Counted from the stretch's first letter, positions 26,401 through 35,096 are shown. The stretch: DNA of 64,000 bases from Candidatus Saccharimonadota bacterium (GCA_017437945.1 JAFRWP010000014.1:107795-171794); one strand, 5' to 3'. Numbers and translations: made by a program. Notes: a model not told the origin generated them from the sequence alone.

Positions 26401-28988
26401 GCCGCTTCGGCTACCGCGATATAGTTATCAGCCATCAACTTATCAGAATCTTCGCCGCGACCACGGAGTTCTTGCTGAATATCTGCCATCGCTTGTTCAA
26501 ACTCTCTACGCGAACCGCCCTGAGCATAAACACTAACAGCCTCTCGCATCCGCATGGTTGCATCAAACATTGGACCGCTCTCGAGACTCTGACTTACACG
26601 CTCACCTCTTTCATTGGTGTAATAATGGACTACAACTTCTCTGCCATTTTCGTCTTTTTCTACGCGATAAGATTCAATCTTCTCGCCGGCGTTACTATGG
26701 ATCATCTCATCTTCGTAACCCTCAACGTAGGCCGTCACGAAGCGTTCTAGGCCACTCTTTGCCGACCAATCAGCATCAGACAAACCTTCAACCTTTTCGC
26801 CTCTCTGACGCGCTCTAATCATGTCATATGCACGATGTTCATAGCGAATAATAGCACCTTCGCGGAATAAACTACCGATTAATACCCTCTGAGCTATACC
26901 TCTTAGGCCACGCCCATTCTGCAGTCTCTCGGACAGTATATGTTCCGCAATATCATGCGCAGCGGCTCGTGCATCTCTTTCACGGTCAATTCTTGCCATA
27001 ACGAGTGGGTCATCAACGTCTTGCTCAACCTTTTTGTTGCGATTCAAATATTCATCATATAGATCCTGCAGCTCTTTTGCACTGAGAGATTCTAGCCATT
27101 CAAGATTCTCTTTATGCGAGTCAGCTAGCCATTTCTGGAATTCTCGTCCCTTCATCAAATTGAGCAAACGTTCACGCTCTTTATCTTCGTCGTTCTCGTT
27201 ACTCTCTTTTCTGTTCTTAAACTCTTCGTACAGCTTACGTAACTCGTCATCAGACAGCCCTTCTAGGCCTTCTAGAGTTAGACCTTTCTTTGAGAGCCAC
27301 TTCTGAGCTTCTCTATTAGCCAAAGCCGCCATTATCTCTTCGCGGCTCTTCTCTTTCTCTTTGCCACCTTCTGCCTTACTAGTCGACTTCATGTACTCGT
27401 CATAAAGCTTTCGCAAATCGTCGTCAGACAAAGCGTCTATGCCTTCAAGATTTAGGCCATATTTATCAGCTATCCACTTCTGAGCTTCTCTATTAGCCAA
27501 AGCCGCCATTATCTCTTCGCGGCTCTTCTCTTTCTCGGAATTATCAGTTAGAGACTCGCCACTGATACCTATACGTCTAGCCCATTCACTTGTCTTTTCG
27601 CCTGGAAGACGTGGATTCTTCTTTATTAATTCCTTCTTTTGATGATCGGACATCTTTGACCAATCCGTAGACAAGAATTCTGCTAGTGGCGGAATTCCGA
27701 CGCGTTTTAGCCATTCTTCATCCGTCTCTATGGATCCATCTGGATGATTCTTTAAATATTCATCATAATCAGCTTGGTTAACGCCTTCTGGATAACCTTG
27801 GGATTTATCAACTGGACGAAAACGCGGAAAATCTAAGCTCTTCTCGCGTACTTGTTGCTCCCAAAGTAAACGCTTTTCATATATTTCATCCGACTCGCCC
27901 TTTAATCTTGGATAATAATCGCTGTTGTAGTTTTCTGGTTTTCCATCATTCTTTTCAGCTTCAGTATTATCATCATTAGACTCTTCGCTATCATCCAGAG
28001 TATCCTCTTCTCCCTTATTCTCGTCTTCTGGGGCGCCGTTTTTCTCCTCGGAATCGTCATTCTCCTGAGGGCTTTCTTCGTCCTGAGTGCCGTCTTCATC
28101 TTTAGGTTTTTCTTCAATAGGCTCCTCTTTATCTGCCGGCGTCTCACCATCATCATTAGACTTATCGTTTTCTTCGCCGCCCTCGGCCGCCACTGGTTCT
28201 TCTTCGGCCATCATCTTATTGTATTTTTCGATCAGTTGCGGAATCTTATCTGGATTATCCTTGTAATACTGCAATTCCTCTGGATCAAGGCCGTGATTTG
28301 TTATTTCGCAAATTCGCGCTAATTCTTCAGGGTCATTACGCAAACGTTCGGCAAACTCATCGTTTGGATCGCCGTCCATCGCAGCACTTTCCATCCGATC
28401 GTCTGGATTGTTACCGTCTTCAATGACTTTCAAGTCCATATATTCATTGACGAAACGGCCCAATTTATCTGGATTTTTCTTTAAATAACCAGTTAAATGC
28501 ATCCAATCGCGTGGCGCCCCGTCTTCATCGACGTGCGTAACTTGTTCGCTATCCCAAGTTCCTTCTTTTATTGCATCCTCTCCACCACGCAAACGCACTA
28601 ATTCAGCAACAAATTTACTGAGGTCTTCAGGATGATTTTTAAAATATTCAAGATTCTTATATTCTTCTACAAAGCGGTCAATTTGGTCTGGATTTTTCTT
28701 CAAATAACCCGTTAAGTGCATCCAATCGCGCGGCACTCCATTTGAATCAACGTGTGCTTTGAGCTCTTTATCCCAGGTTGCCCCCTCTTTTATCTTTTCT
28801 TCTCCACCACGAAGCTGAATTAAGCCGGAAACAAAATCACCTATCTCTTCAGGATGCTCTCGGTAATAGTCGGCATCTTTTGAATCACCTTCACCGTTTT
28901 CAGCCTTAAATGGAGGCCATTCCTGGTCAGACCACTCTGATCCGCCAGCGTTTTCTTCTCCAGTCTTTATCTGTTCATTATCACTCAT
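23472..28988 (-). CDS. Giant repeat-containing protein of unknown function
   Basis: 1838 residues. Order of parts: two near-identical copies of a unit built around PRDWMHLTGYLKKNPD, each opening with a HPE...LRGGE segment (about 20-185); an acidic Glu/Asp/Asn linker (about 260-370); three copies of a unit containing REEIMAALANREAQKW and a ...LSDDELRKLYEE helix (about 490-640); a helical region; a hydrophobic Ala/Gly/Val segment (about 930-975) that may cross the membrane; a second weak hydrophobic segment near 1135; a beta-rich domain (about 1180-1420); a Gly/Ser/Asn/Thr linker (about 1425-1565); and two copies of an ALNRWNxxxPxxR-type helical unit. No signal peptide and no family recognised. 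It lies 12 bases after the DUF5663-like gene. Confidence 0.85.
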   Translation of the reverse strand: MSDNEQIKTGEENAGGSEWSDQEWPPFKAENGEGDSKDADYYREHPEEIGDFVSGLIQLRGGEEKIKEGATWDKELKAHVDSNGVPRDWMHLTGYLKKNPDQIDRFVEEYKNLEYFKNHPEDLSKFVAELVRLRGGEDAIKEGTWDSEQVTHVDEDGAPRDWMHLTGYLKKNPDKLGRFVNEYMDLKVIEDGNNPDDRMESAAMDGDPNDEFAERLRNDPEELARICEITNHGLDPEELQYYKDNPDKIPQLIEKYNKMMAEEEPVAAEGGEENDKSNDDGETPADKEEPIEEKPKDEDGTQDEESPQENDDSEEKNGAPEDENKGEEDTLDDSEESNDDNTEAEKNDGKPENYNSDYYPRLKGESDEIYEKRLLWEQQVREKSLDFPRFRPVDKSQGYPEGVNQADYDEYLKNHPDGSIETDEEWLKRVGIPPLAEFLSTDWSKMSDHQKKELIKKNPRLPGEKTSEWARRIGISGESLTDNSEKEKSREEIMAALANREAQKWIADKYGLNLEGIDALSDDDLRKLYDEYMKSTSKAEGGKEKEKSREEIMAALANREAQKWLSKKGLTLEGLEGLSDDELRKLYEEFKNRKESNENDEDKERERLLNLMKGREFQKWLADSHKENLEWLESLSAKELQDLYDEYLNRNKKVEQDVDDPLVMARIDRERDARAAAHDIAEHILSERLQNGRGLRGIAQRVLIGSLFREGAIIRYEHRAYDMIRARQRGEKVEGLSDADWSAKSGLERFVTAYVEGYEDEMIHSNAGEKIESYRVEKDENGREVVVHYYTNERGERVSQSLESGPMFDATMRMREAVSVYAQGGSRREFEQAMADIQQELRGRGEDSDKLMADNYIAVAEAARARYEHGKGIDDVMAGFAFVNGEARSNVRTEAHRDALDKITNRIANSAIGRLVPPEVTGTAVSLAVKFGKSPVRNALIVGGSAIVGATMAPAVVPVAVGALTAGAFAGIKERNRVTGDRSTQARRLAQSETAGSRRYDERMEATQYDQYEAEKVTDALNKALESGDANQIRDALAIADTTVEMSDRRKIDLLRYKSGDTEVIERQRMDMDVARAKAKAELRRQGMAPAELANAVREATDMLERDISAKDRAFRQLRRRRVASMATRSAVTAGVMSVASQEIVSLFRPDQVGVLESLGVQLRENNADATNTFIAGALGLQGAQRIPGEITQNVPLTQEEITELQGKGYSVTRGEPRIHESTREVSVSEYMEANEDAHCAGYLGNGTKGSDGNELHGYYKSGGDDKGPWTRITGRSWGSGQSIEAKDVTVDNSMFVATIGGKRIFIPAVAGEKPGQFFPDYDKLDPTIADIIRNRQFSRIQFGYLPGTETDGKADYYSFWSFSGNGKASGTITSTVREVTDTWNVAAPDTVGSITRDVDSFATFGVVTRQNLTLGRRARVDRPNSTGGAPGTHRRFVDNNPGENPPSSGGNNESGDGVPPSGGDNGGGGDNGGGGDDGSGGGAVTPESTPTASNDSPENRNNSTETQTQVNETPSNNSETRTDQTQAPAKETTSNSQENNATQTPGQAPTGAPETTNTNAAQSEFKEPVKANSGNLAVNVASDPDSIRAAVSNVSGEKDLSDSEVNKIRYALNRWNRMTPERRDTLMSTEYGATGFMLTKDPKEIERGLGDIQALITLHDSGLVVCTHIDELRFNRSAWREALEAAKHPRVPFKETIRHDSQNLDIPSMPYISEIQEVGKNKGITTVSESDMLEISRAIDRWNKIDPKFRRNMMDGKDLVEGRGYFAHGDDAKSIFLNEQARDTLAKFGIIEVLPTEPKREDNHDDAMANELTPDARGRQSANEAAQEAANDLAWGL

Positions 28989-29000
28989 TGGTCAACCCCC

Positions 29001-29453
29001 TTATTCAGCCTGTTCCTCGGTTTCCTCTTCGGCAGGCTCTTCTTCGGATGATTCTTCTTCGTTTGGTTCAGCCTCAATCACGTCCATCTTTATCGGCTCA
29101 TCGTTCACCGATTGTTCTTCATCAGCATTCTCGAGCGATTCTGTGTCAACATTTGGATTTCCACCAAGATAAAGCAACCTAAATTGCAACATTGTTTCCA
29201 GCGCAACGCGTTCTAAATCAACGCCGCTCTCTCTAATAAACTCTGCGACTTGCTCATCCGTGAAATCAGGATCATCCAGCTTATCGGCTAGTTCAATCGC
29301 TTTATCCTCCGGCAAAGCGTTAATTGACGCCTTGTCGATCTGGTCGAGCAGACGATTAATCATATCCACCTTTAATTCCTGGCGCACATCGTCTTCCAGA
29401 TTTAAATCTTTTTCATCAATCAGCTGATCGATGAACTGCTCAACATTATCCAT
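29001..29453 (-). CDS. DUF5663-like small acidic protein
   Basis: 150 residues. The N-terminal roughly 90 residues are helical with a pattern like FIDQLIDEKDLNLEDD...LLDQIDKASINALPED, resembling the DUF5663 domain found in Patescibacteria (from memory; not confirmed). The tail is Glu-rich and acidic. The start at 29453 follows GAGAGG about ten bases upstream and is preferred to an earlier in-frame codon. It is co-directional with, and 12 bases ahead of, the giant protein gene, so the two are probably co-transcribed and may interact. Confidence 0.72.
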   Translation of the reverse strand: MDNVEQFIDQLIDEKDLNLEDDVRQELKVDMINRLLDQIDKASINALPEDKAIELADKLDDPDFTDEQVAEFIRESGVDLERVALETMLQFRLLYLGGNPNVDTESLENADEEQSVNDEPIKMDVIEAEPNEEESSEEEPAEEETEEQAE

Positions 29454-29547
29454 TATTATTTGACCTCTCTTGAATATATTTATCCTTATGTTAATCATAT
29501 CACATACCGCTCATGCTCTCAAAATGGCCTAACAGAGAGAAAAATGG

Positions 29548-29561
29548 TATAATCAAAAGCA
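29548..29561 (+). promoter_or_regulatory. Near-leaderless promoter of tsaD
   Basis: TATAAT at 29548-29553 with upstream TGG (extended -10), eight bases before the ATG; no Shine-Dalgarno. Confidence 0.7.
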
Positions 29562-30599
29562 ATGAAAATTTTGGGCATAGAATCATCCTGCGATGAAACC
29601 GCTGCCGCCATCGTTGAAGATGGCGCCAATATTTTGTCGAACGTCGTTGTCTCTCAAATAGATATTCATTCCGAATACGGAGGCGTCATTCCCGAAATCG
29701 CCGCCCGCTCTCATATCGAAGCTATTCAGCCAGTTATCAACAAGGCCTTTAAAGACGCCAATCTCGCCATCGATGATATCGACGCCATAGCCGTCACCCA
29801 TACCCCAGGTCTCGTTGGCTCCCTTCTAGTCGGCACCCTCGCCGCACGCACTCTTGCCGTCGTTCATAACAAACCATTCTACCCTACGCACCACCTCAAA
29901 TCTCACATCTACGCCAATTGGCTCAGTGGTTATCAACCAGAATTTCCACTTTTAGCAGCCGTCATCAGCGGTGGCCACACCCAGATTATCTATATGGAAC
30001 GCCACGATCACTTTGAAATCATTGGCACCACAAGAGATGATGCTATTGGCGAATGTTTTGATAAAGTCGCCAAAATCCTTGGCCTTCCCTACCCTGGCGG
30101 CCCATCAGTTGCAAATGTCGCCAAAAACGGCAATCCAGATAAATACCACCTCCCAATCCCTCACGTAGACGGACTAGACTTCTCATTTAGTGGCATCAAA
30201 ACCGCCGTTCTCCGCGCCGTCCAAAAAGAGCTCAACCTCCCTATTACTACCCCATCACACGAGCTCAAAGATCATCTTTCAGCCGAGCAAATTGCCGATT
30301 TTGCTGCCAGTTTCCAAAAAACGGCCGTCGACATCCTCTTAAAGAAGCTCCAAACCGCCACCGAAACGCGTAAAGTAAAGTCTATCTTGCTTGCCGGTGG
30401 TGTTTCTGCAAACCAAGCCCTCAGAGATGAGCTCCAAAAACGCTTCGCCAAAGATTACCAAGTCTTCTACCCTGCCCCGCAATTCAGCACCGATAATGGC
30501 GCTATGGTCGCCTCAGCGGCCTACTACTCTATCCAAGCCGGTGACCCCTATTCTGACCCCTATCAACTAGATATTTCCCCTCGTTCCACTATCTATTAA
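29562..30599 (+). CDS. tsaD: tRNA N6-threonylcarbamoyladenosine synthase subunit TsaD
   Basis: Transfers the threonylcarbamoyl group to A37 of ANN-decoding tRNAs. 345 residues, full length for Kae1/Qri7/TsaD. N-terminal GIESSCDETAAAIV, the metal-binding HHLKSH histidines (about residues 111-115), VISGGHTQI and the C-terminal SANQALR and STDNGAMVA motifs are all present. Its partners TsaB, TsaE and TsaC are not in this window. It is a single gene with its own near-leaderless promoter. Confidence 0.98.
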   Translation: MKILGIESSCDETAAAIVEDGANILSNVVVSQIDIHSEYGGVIPEIAARSHIEAIQPVINKAFKDANLAIDDIDAIAVTHTPGLVGSLLVGTLAARTLAVVHNKPFYPTHHLKSHIYANWLSGYQPEFPLLAAVISGGHTQIIYMERHDHFEIIGTTRDDAIGECFDKVAKILGLPYPGGPSVANVAKNGNPDKYHLPIPHVDGLDFSFSGIKTAVLRAVQKELNLPITTPSHELKDHLSAEQIADFAASFQKTAVDILLKKLQTATETRKVKSILLAGGVSANQALRDELQKRFAKDYQVFYPAPQFSTDNGAMVASAAYYSIQAGDPYSDPYQLDISPRSTIY

Positions 30600-30635
30600 G
30601 TTATTCAGTAATCGCAAAAAACTAGTTCAACGTTG

Positions 30636-30648
30636 TATAATTATTCTA
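30636..30648 (+). promoter_or_regulatory. Near-leaderless promoter of the DegT-family gene
   Basis: TATAAT at 30636-30641, seven bases before the ATG at 30649, no Shine-Dalgarno. Confidence 0.65.
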
Positions 30649-31830
30649 ATGATTACAAGTACGAGCAATTTGGCGCTACGTCGTAAAATCGCCAAATTTT
30701 CTAATACCGATGCCAGCGATTGGTATCTCTGTCTCAAGGCCCGTTATGGCATGGCCGCTGTCTATAAAGCTGTTTTTGATATCTATGGCTCAAGTGATGT
30801 CATGACCACCCCATACACCTGCATTACGTCCGTAAATCCTATCCTTGTCTCTTATCTAAAACCAATCTACGCCGACATCGCCCCCACTACCTTATCGATA
30901 ACCGATGCCGAAAAACACTTAACGAAGCGCACTCGCGCCATCGTCGTTCAGCACACTCTCGGTATCATCAATCCCGAAATCAAAACCATCGCCAAGCTCT
31001 GCAAAGAAAAAAATATCCTTCTCGTAGAAGATTCCGCTCATTGCCTTGGCCGTATGGCCTTAACTTCGAAACAATCCCCTATTGCCGACATCTCCATTCA
31101 TTCCTTCGGTGTCGAAAAAGTACTCCAAAATACCAAATTTGGCGGTGCCATCTATGTCAACCCTGCCCTCAAGAAGAAAGATCCAAAACTCTACGAAAAA
31201 ATCGTCGACCACCTCTTAAATCTCAAAGAGGCACCAAAATCGCTCGATCTAAAAATCAGGGCTTATCGTGGCGAAAACGCCGTGCTCCAGCGCATCCCGA
31301 ACCGCATGCAAAACGGTTTCCGTAATTTCCTCTTAAAAACGAAAACTTACGAGCCGGCCGTCACCCCAATGGAGCAAAACGCAAGCCAACTTCCCTCCTA
31401 CGCAATCACCGAATTTGCCGCCGATGTTGCGCTTAAACACATTGGCACGCTGTCAGAAAATTATCGTCGCCGCACGGAAAACGTCAAAATTTACCAAAAA
31501 TACCTCAAAAACGCCAAAGATTTCCATATCGTTTCGACCTCCGACGATCCAATGCTCGCCTTCCCTATTGTTTTTGAAGACACTCGCCGAGCTACCGATG
31601 CATATTTAGCCTTAGCATCCTCCGGATTCTTTATCCGCCGCTGGTATTCTCCTCTTCTCTACCCTGGACCAAACGATAATCGTAAATACGAGTACAACCC
31701 GAAAATGGCTCCAGTTTCGGAAGCAATGCATCCCCGCGTCCTTTGCCTACCAACAAATTTGACGACCGCACAAACCAAAAAAATCATCACGATTCTGCAA
31801 CCTGTGCAAAATACTGTGCAAAACTTTTAG
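30649..31830 (+). CDS. DegT/DnrJ/EryC1/StrS-family PLP enzyme
   Basis: 393 residues with fold-type I aminotransferase features. LLVEDSAHCLG carries the Asp that contacts the PLP ring nitrogen, and SFGVEKVLQNTKFGGAIYV carries the likely Schiff-base Lys (family form SFxxxKxxxxGEGG). It also has a TPYTCITSVNPIL segment in place of the usual phosphate-binding TFxxT. Members act on keto-sugars in surface glycan synthesis. No other glycan genes adjoin it, and the family-typical GEGG is altered to KFGG, so the exact reaction is uncertain. Confidence 0.82.
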   Translation: MITSTSNLALRRKIAKFSNTDASDWYLCLKARYGMAAVYKAVFDIYGSSDVMTTPYTCITSVNPILVSYLKPIYADIAPTTLSITDAEKHLTKRTRAIVVQHTLGIINPEIKTIAKLCKEKNILLVEDSAHCLGRMALTSKQSPIADISIHSFGVEKVLQNTKFGGAIYVNPALKKKDPKLYEKIVDHLLNLKEAPKSLDLKIRAYRGENAVLQRIPNRMQNGFRNFLLKTKTYEPAVTPMEQNASQLPSYAITEFAADVALKHIGTLSENYRRRTENVKIYQKYLKNAKDFHIVSTSDDPMLAFPIVFEDTRRATDAYLALASSGFFIRRWYSPLLYPGPNDNRKYEYNPKMAPVSEAMHPRVLCLPTNLTTAQTKKIITILQPVQNTVQNF

Positions 31831-31850
31831 CAGCCTGTGGAAAACTCCCC

Positions 31851-31878
31851 AAAAAGCCCCACCTCTGGGGCTATTTTT
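31851..31878 (+). terminator. Terminator after the DegT-family gene
   Basis: Stem AGCCCC/GGGGCT with a 6-base loop followed by ATTTTTG. Confidence 0.8.
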
Positions 31879-31967
31879 GTCAAGCATTGACAGAATCTGT
31901 AAAAATAATATATTTCGCGCAGCGAAATCGAAAATTTTTTTGAAAAACCGTATTTTTTGCACAAAAT

Positions 31968-32183
31968 TTATGATTTTTTATCGGAATCAAACGCCGAAAG
32001 ATCAAAAAGTGGACGTTTTCCCTCATCCATCACTTTTTGCGCCTTTTTCAGCAATTTTTGCAACCCAATTTCGGAATTCGCAGAACCAATATGAACAGTT
32101 TTTACAACTTCCCCATTCTGTTTCCAGCAGACTTGGACACCCGTCGCGCCACTTCCAGTTTTGAACTTCCGAATAAAGGCCAT
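31968..32183 (-). pseudogene. N-terminal remnant of an IS1634-like transposase
   Basis: 71 residues. The start MAFIRKFKTGSGATGVQV and the following HIGSANSEIGLQKLL closely follow the conserved N-terminus of IS1634/IS4-type transposases (usually ...KTASGATAVQ...HIGSAHTDEELALL). Full proteins exceed 400 residues; here the frame closes just after this domain, and nothing downstream resembles the DDE core. It may be a decayed insertion or a retained solo N-terminal domain. TAAAAT lies ten bases upstream of the ATG on the minus strand, so it could still be expressed. Confidence 0.7.
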
Positions 32184-32273
32184 AATTACCCATATTTTAA
32201 CCCGTAAAACTAATTTTTGCACCACTTCCCCACAATTAACCAATTATTATTACCTCTTATGCTTAGAAACCAG

Positions 32274-32302
32274 TTGACTTAGCATCCCGCCCACGCTAAA
32301 AT
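32274..32302 (+). promoter_or_regulatory. Promoter of a small RNA upstream of valS
   Basis: TTGACT (32274-32279), 17-base spacer and TAAAAT (32297-32302). No gene starts downstream before two terminators. Confidence 0.75.
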
Positions 32303-32308
32303 AGAATT

Positions 32309-32416
32309 AGCAAACGAAGTAATTGCGTTTGGGACAAGGTACGTAAGGGTAGAATCACAATTAGGAAACAATTGTCGCAAAACGTCAAGTTTCATGTGAA
32401 ATATTTTGACGTTTTT
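32309..32416 (+). ncRNA. Candidate small RNA (about 108 nt), family unknown
   Basis: It starts about 7 bases after a good promoter and ends in a strong terminator. Visible helices: CAAACG/CGTTTG (32311-32316 with 32326-32331), ACAATT/AATTGT (32357-32362 with 32370-32375) and the terminator stem AAAACGTCAA/TTGACGTTTT (32379-32388 with 32406-32415). A stretch AAGGGTAGAATCAC faintly recalls a T-box antiterminator motif, but the leader is too short for a canonical T-box and valS has its own promoter. I found no start codon with a Shine-Dalgarno. It may be a trans-acting RNA or an attenuated leader. Confidence 0.55.
32377..32416 (+). terminator. Terminator of the small RNA
   Basis: Ten-pair stem AAAACGTCAA/TTGACGTTTT with an inner TTTC/GAAA extension, followed by further T residues. 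Confidence 0.85.
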
Positions 32417-32419
32417 TGG

Positions 32420-32448
32420 TTTTTCACGTGGAATTCACGTGATTTTTT
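32420..32448 (+). terminator. Second, tandem hairpin terminator
   Basis: Perfect TCACGTG/CACGTGA stem with a 5-base loop and a run of six T. It lies directly after the first terminator; the remaining 85 bases to valS hold only the valS promoter. Confidence 0.7.
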
Positions 32449-32517
32449 GACGAAAAGAGCAGGGAACAAACAAGAAGCGAAAATGCTTGACAAACAGGGG
32501 AAAAATCATTCAAGCCA

Positions 32518-32532
32518 TGCTATAATAACTAC
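32518..32532 (+). promoter_or_regulatory. Leaderless promoter of valS
   Basis: Extended -10 TGC-TATAAT (TATAAT 32521-32526), six bases before the ATG, no Shine-Dalgarno. Confidence 0.7.
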
Positions 32533-35091
32533 ATGAAATTTAGTAAAACCTACGAGCCGAATCAATACGAGCCAGACGTATACGCCCTTTGGGAAAAATC
32601 CGGCGCTTTTAAACCAAGTGATGATCCAAAAAAAGATCCATACACTATCGTAATGCCACCACCTAACGCAAATGGCAATCTACATATTGGGCACGGTCTC
32701 ACCATCGCTCTCGAAGACATTCTTACGCGTTATTACAGATTAAAAGGCAAAGATGCTTGGTACGTACCAGGTGCCGACCATGCCGGTTTTGAAACTTGGG
32801 TAGTTTACGAACGCAAACTCGAGGCCGAAGGCAAAACCCGCTTCGATTATTCTCGCGATGACCTCTACAACCAGGTCTGGAGCTTCGTCCACGAGCAACG
32901 CGGCAACATGGAGCTCCAACTTCGCGCCCTTGGCGCTTCCTGCGACTGGGATAGCCTCACTTTCACGCTCGACCCTAAAGTCATCGATACCGTCTATTCC
33001 ACTTTCCAAAAACTCTGGAAAGATAAACTCATTTACAGAGGCGAAAAGCTCGTAAATTACTGCACGAAGCACCAAACCGCTTTCGCCGACATTGAAGTTA
33101 CTCATAAAGAAGAGCAGGGCAAGCTCTGGCAAATCGCTTACCCACTCGTAAACCCAGTAAACGACATTACGGAAGTCGTAGTTTCTACCACCCGTCCAGA
33201 AACTCTCTTTGGCGATACGGCCGTCGCCGTCAACCCAAACGACAAACGCTATGAAGCACTCGTAGGCTCTCTTGTAGAATTACCTCTAACAGATCGTCAA
33301 ATCCCAATCATCGCCGATGAACACGCCGATATGGAATTCGGTACAGGTGTTGTAAAAATTACACCAGCTCACGACTATGACGATTTTGAGGTTGGCCAGC
33401 GCCATAACCTCGAGAAAATCACCGTTATCGGCAACGATGGCAAAATGACCAAAGAAACTGGCTTCAATTATGAAGGTCTCACCGTTGAACAAGCTCGCAC
33501 CAAAGCTCTTGAAGCTCTTAAGACTCAGGGTCTCCTCAGAGGGGAAGAGAACATCACACATTCTGTCGGTCACTGCTACAAATGCGGCACGACGATTGAG
33601 CCTCTCCTCAAGGAACAGTGGTTCGTTAACGTCGAACCTCTCGCTAAGCGCGCTATTGAAGTTCTGAAAGCAGGGAAGATCAAATTCCACCCAGCCAACA
33701 AGAAACAAGTTCTCATCCATTACCTCGAGAACATCAAAGACTGGAACATCTCCCGCCAAATCCCATGGGGCATCCCAATCCCAGCCTTCCAGAACGTCGA
33801 CGACCCAACCGATTGGATTTTCGACACCCGCGTCAAGGAAACCGAGATTACCGTCAATGGCAAAACCTACAAACGCGATAATGACACCTTTGACACTTGG
33901 TTCAGCTCCGGTCAATGGCCATACATCACCACTAGCGAACATCCTAATCATTTCCCGACCTCAGTTATGGAGACCGGCGCCGACCTCCTCTTCCAATGGG
34001 TCGGCCGCATGATTATGCTCAGTCTCTACATTACCGACGACATCCCATTCAAAGATGTCTACATGCACGGCATGGTTCTCGATGAAAAAGGCCAAAAGAT
34101 GTCCAAGTCCAAAGGCAACGTCATCAACCCAATTGAAATCGTCAGCAAATATGGTTCTGATGCCCTCAGGTTAGGCCTCATCGCCAGCCGTTCCGCCGGT
34201 GTCAATCAAGCCTTTAGCACAAGCAAAGTCATGGCTAGCCGCAACCTCTGTAACAAAGTCTGGAATATCTCCCGCCTCGTACAAGATATCGTCGACAACA
34301 ATCCAACCGATAATGACGAAGTTGAAATCAGAAACCTAGGCGAAGATTGGATTTGCGAACAGATCAATCAAACTAACAAACAGCTTGGTAAGCTCATGGA
34401 AAATTATCGCTTCGCCGAAGCCGGCGATCTTATCTATGACCTTATCTGGAACAAATACGCCGACTGGTTCGTCGAGACCGAAAAGCTCTGGAAAAACACC
34501 AATCTTCTCAAGAGCACGCTCGAGCAACTCCTCAAGATGCTTCATCCATTTGCTCCATTTGTCACCGAAACTATCTGGCAAACCCTCAGTTGGACTGACG
34601 GCATGCTCATTAAGGAATCTTGGCCAGAACTATACGAATATGATCAAGATAAAGCCGATCAATACACCGAGCTCACCGAAATCATCACCAATATTCGCAG
34701 CCATTACCAGAATATTCCAGGCGCTAACAACTACCCAATCGCCTTCCACGACGATCCTCTGATGTACGACAACCAGCTCCTCATTCAGCACCTCACAAAG
34801 TCACCTTGCGTACCAAAAATCAACGCAGAAGATGCTGCTGGTCTCCATCTGGCTATCCACAATCATAACATCTATATCCAGATCCCGAAGAATATTCACG
34901 ACAAGTATAAAGCCAACCTCGAGGATCACATCCTCAAGATGGGCCAAGAGATCATCACTCTCGAAAAACGTCTCGAGAGCCCTAACTACGTCACGAAGGC
35001 GCCAAAGGAACTCGTCGAAGAAACCCGCCGCACCCTCGCCGACAAAAAAGCTCTCCTCGAGAAAGCCAAAGCCGAGCTTGAGCTCATCTAG
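32533..35091 (+). CDS. valS: Valyl-tRNA synthetase
   Basis: Charges tRNA-Val with valine. 852 residues, a compact but complete class I enzyme. HIGH-type motif in NGNLHIGHG (about residue 50), an editing domain with the TTRPETLFGDTAV motif, a zinc-type knuckle (CYKCG), KMSKS in GQKMSKSKGN (about residue 523), an anticodon-binding helical domain (about 600-770) and the C-terminal coiled-coil arm typical of ValRS (about 790-852). Not IleRS: the editing and C-terminal arms follow ValRS. The leaderless start agrees with the -10 position. Confidence 0.97.
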   Translation: MKFSKTYEPNQYEPDVYALWEKSGAFKPSDDPKKDPYTIVMPPPNANGNLHIGHGLTIALEDILTRYYRLKGKDAWYVPGADHAGFETWVVYERKLEAEGKTRFDYSRDDLYNQVWSFVHEQRGNMELQLRALGASCDWDSLTFTLDPKVIDTVYSTFQKLWKDKLIYRGEKLVNYCTKHQTAFADIEVTHKEEQGKLWQIAYPLVNPVNDITEVVVSTTRPETLFGDTAVAVNPNDKRYEALVGSLVELPLTDRQIPIIADEHADMEFGTGVVKITPAHDYDDFEVGQRHNLEKITVIGNDGKMTKETGFNYEGLTVEQARTKALEALKTQGLLRGEENITHSVGHCYKCGTTIEPLLKEQWFVNVEPLAKRAIEVLKAGKIKFHPANKKQVLIHYLENIKDWNISRQIPWGIPIPAFQNVDDPTDWIFDTRVKETEITVNGKTYKRDNDTFDTWFSSGQWPYITTSEHPNHFPTSVMETGADLLFQWVGRMIMLSLYITDDIPFKDVYMHGMVLDEKGQKMSKSKGNVINPIEIVSKYGSDALRLGLIASRSAGVNQAFSTSKVMASRNLCNKVWNISRLVQDIVDNNPTDNDEVEIRNLGEDWICEQINQTNKQLGKLMENYRFAEAGDLIYDLIWNKYADWFVETEKLWKNTNLLKSTLEQLLKMLHPFAPFVTETIWQTLSWTDGMLIKESWPELYEYDQDKADQYTELTEIITNIRSHYQNIPGANNYPIAFHDDPLMYDNQLLIQHLTKSPCVPKINAEDAAGLHLAIHNHNIYIQIPKNIHDKYKANLEDHILKMGQEIITLEKRLESPNYVTKAPKELVEETRRTLADKKALLEKAKAELELI

Positions 35092-35096
35092 CAACC

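Noticed and set aside
24278..28156. Several reading frames inside the giant protein gene
   Set aside because: All are shadows of repetitive or acidic coding sequence; the 1838-codon frame is continuous and has consistent codon use.
32340..32375. T-box riboswitch controlling valS
   Set aside because: Only a weak match to the antiterminator motif, the leader is too short for stem I and specifier loop, and valS has an independent leaderless promoter.
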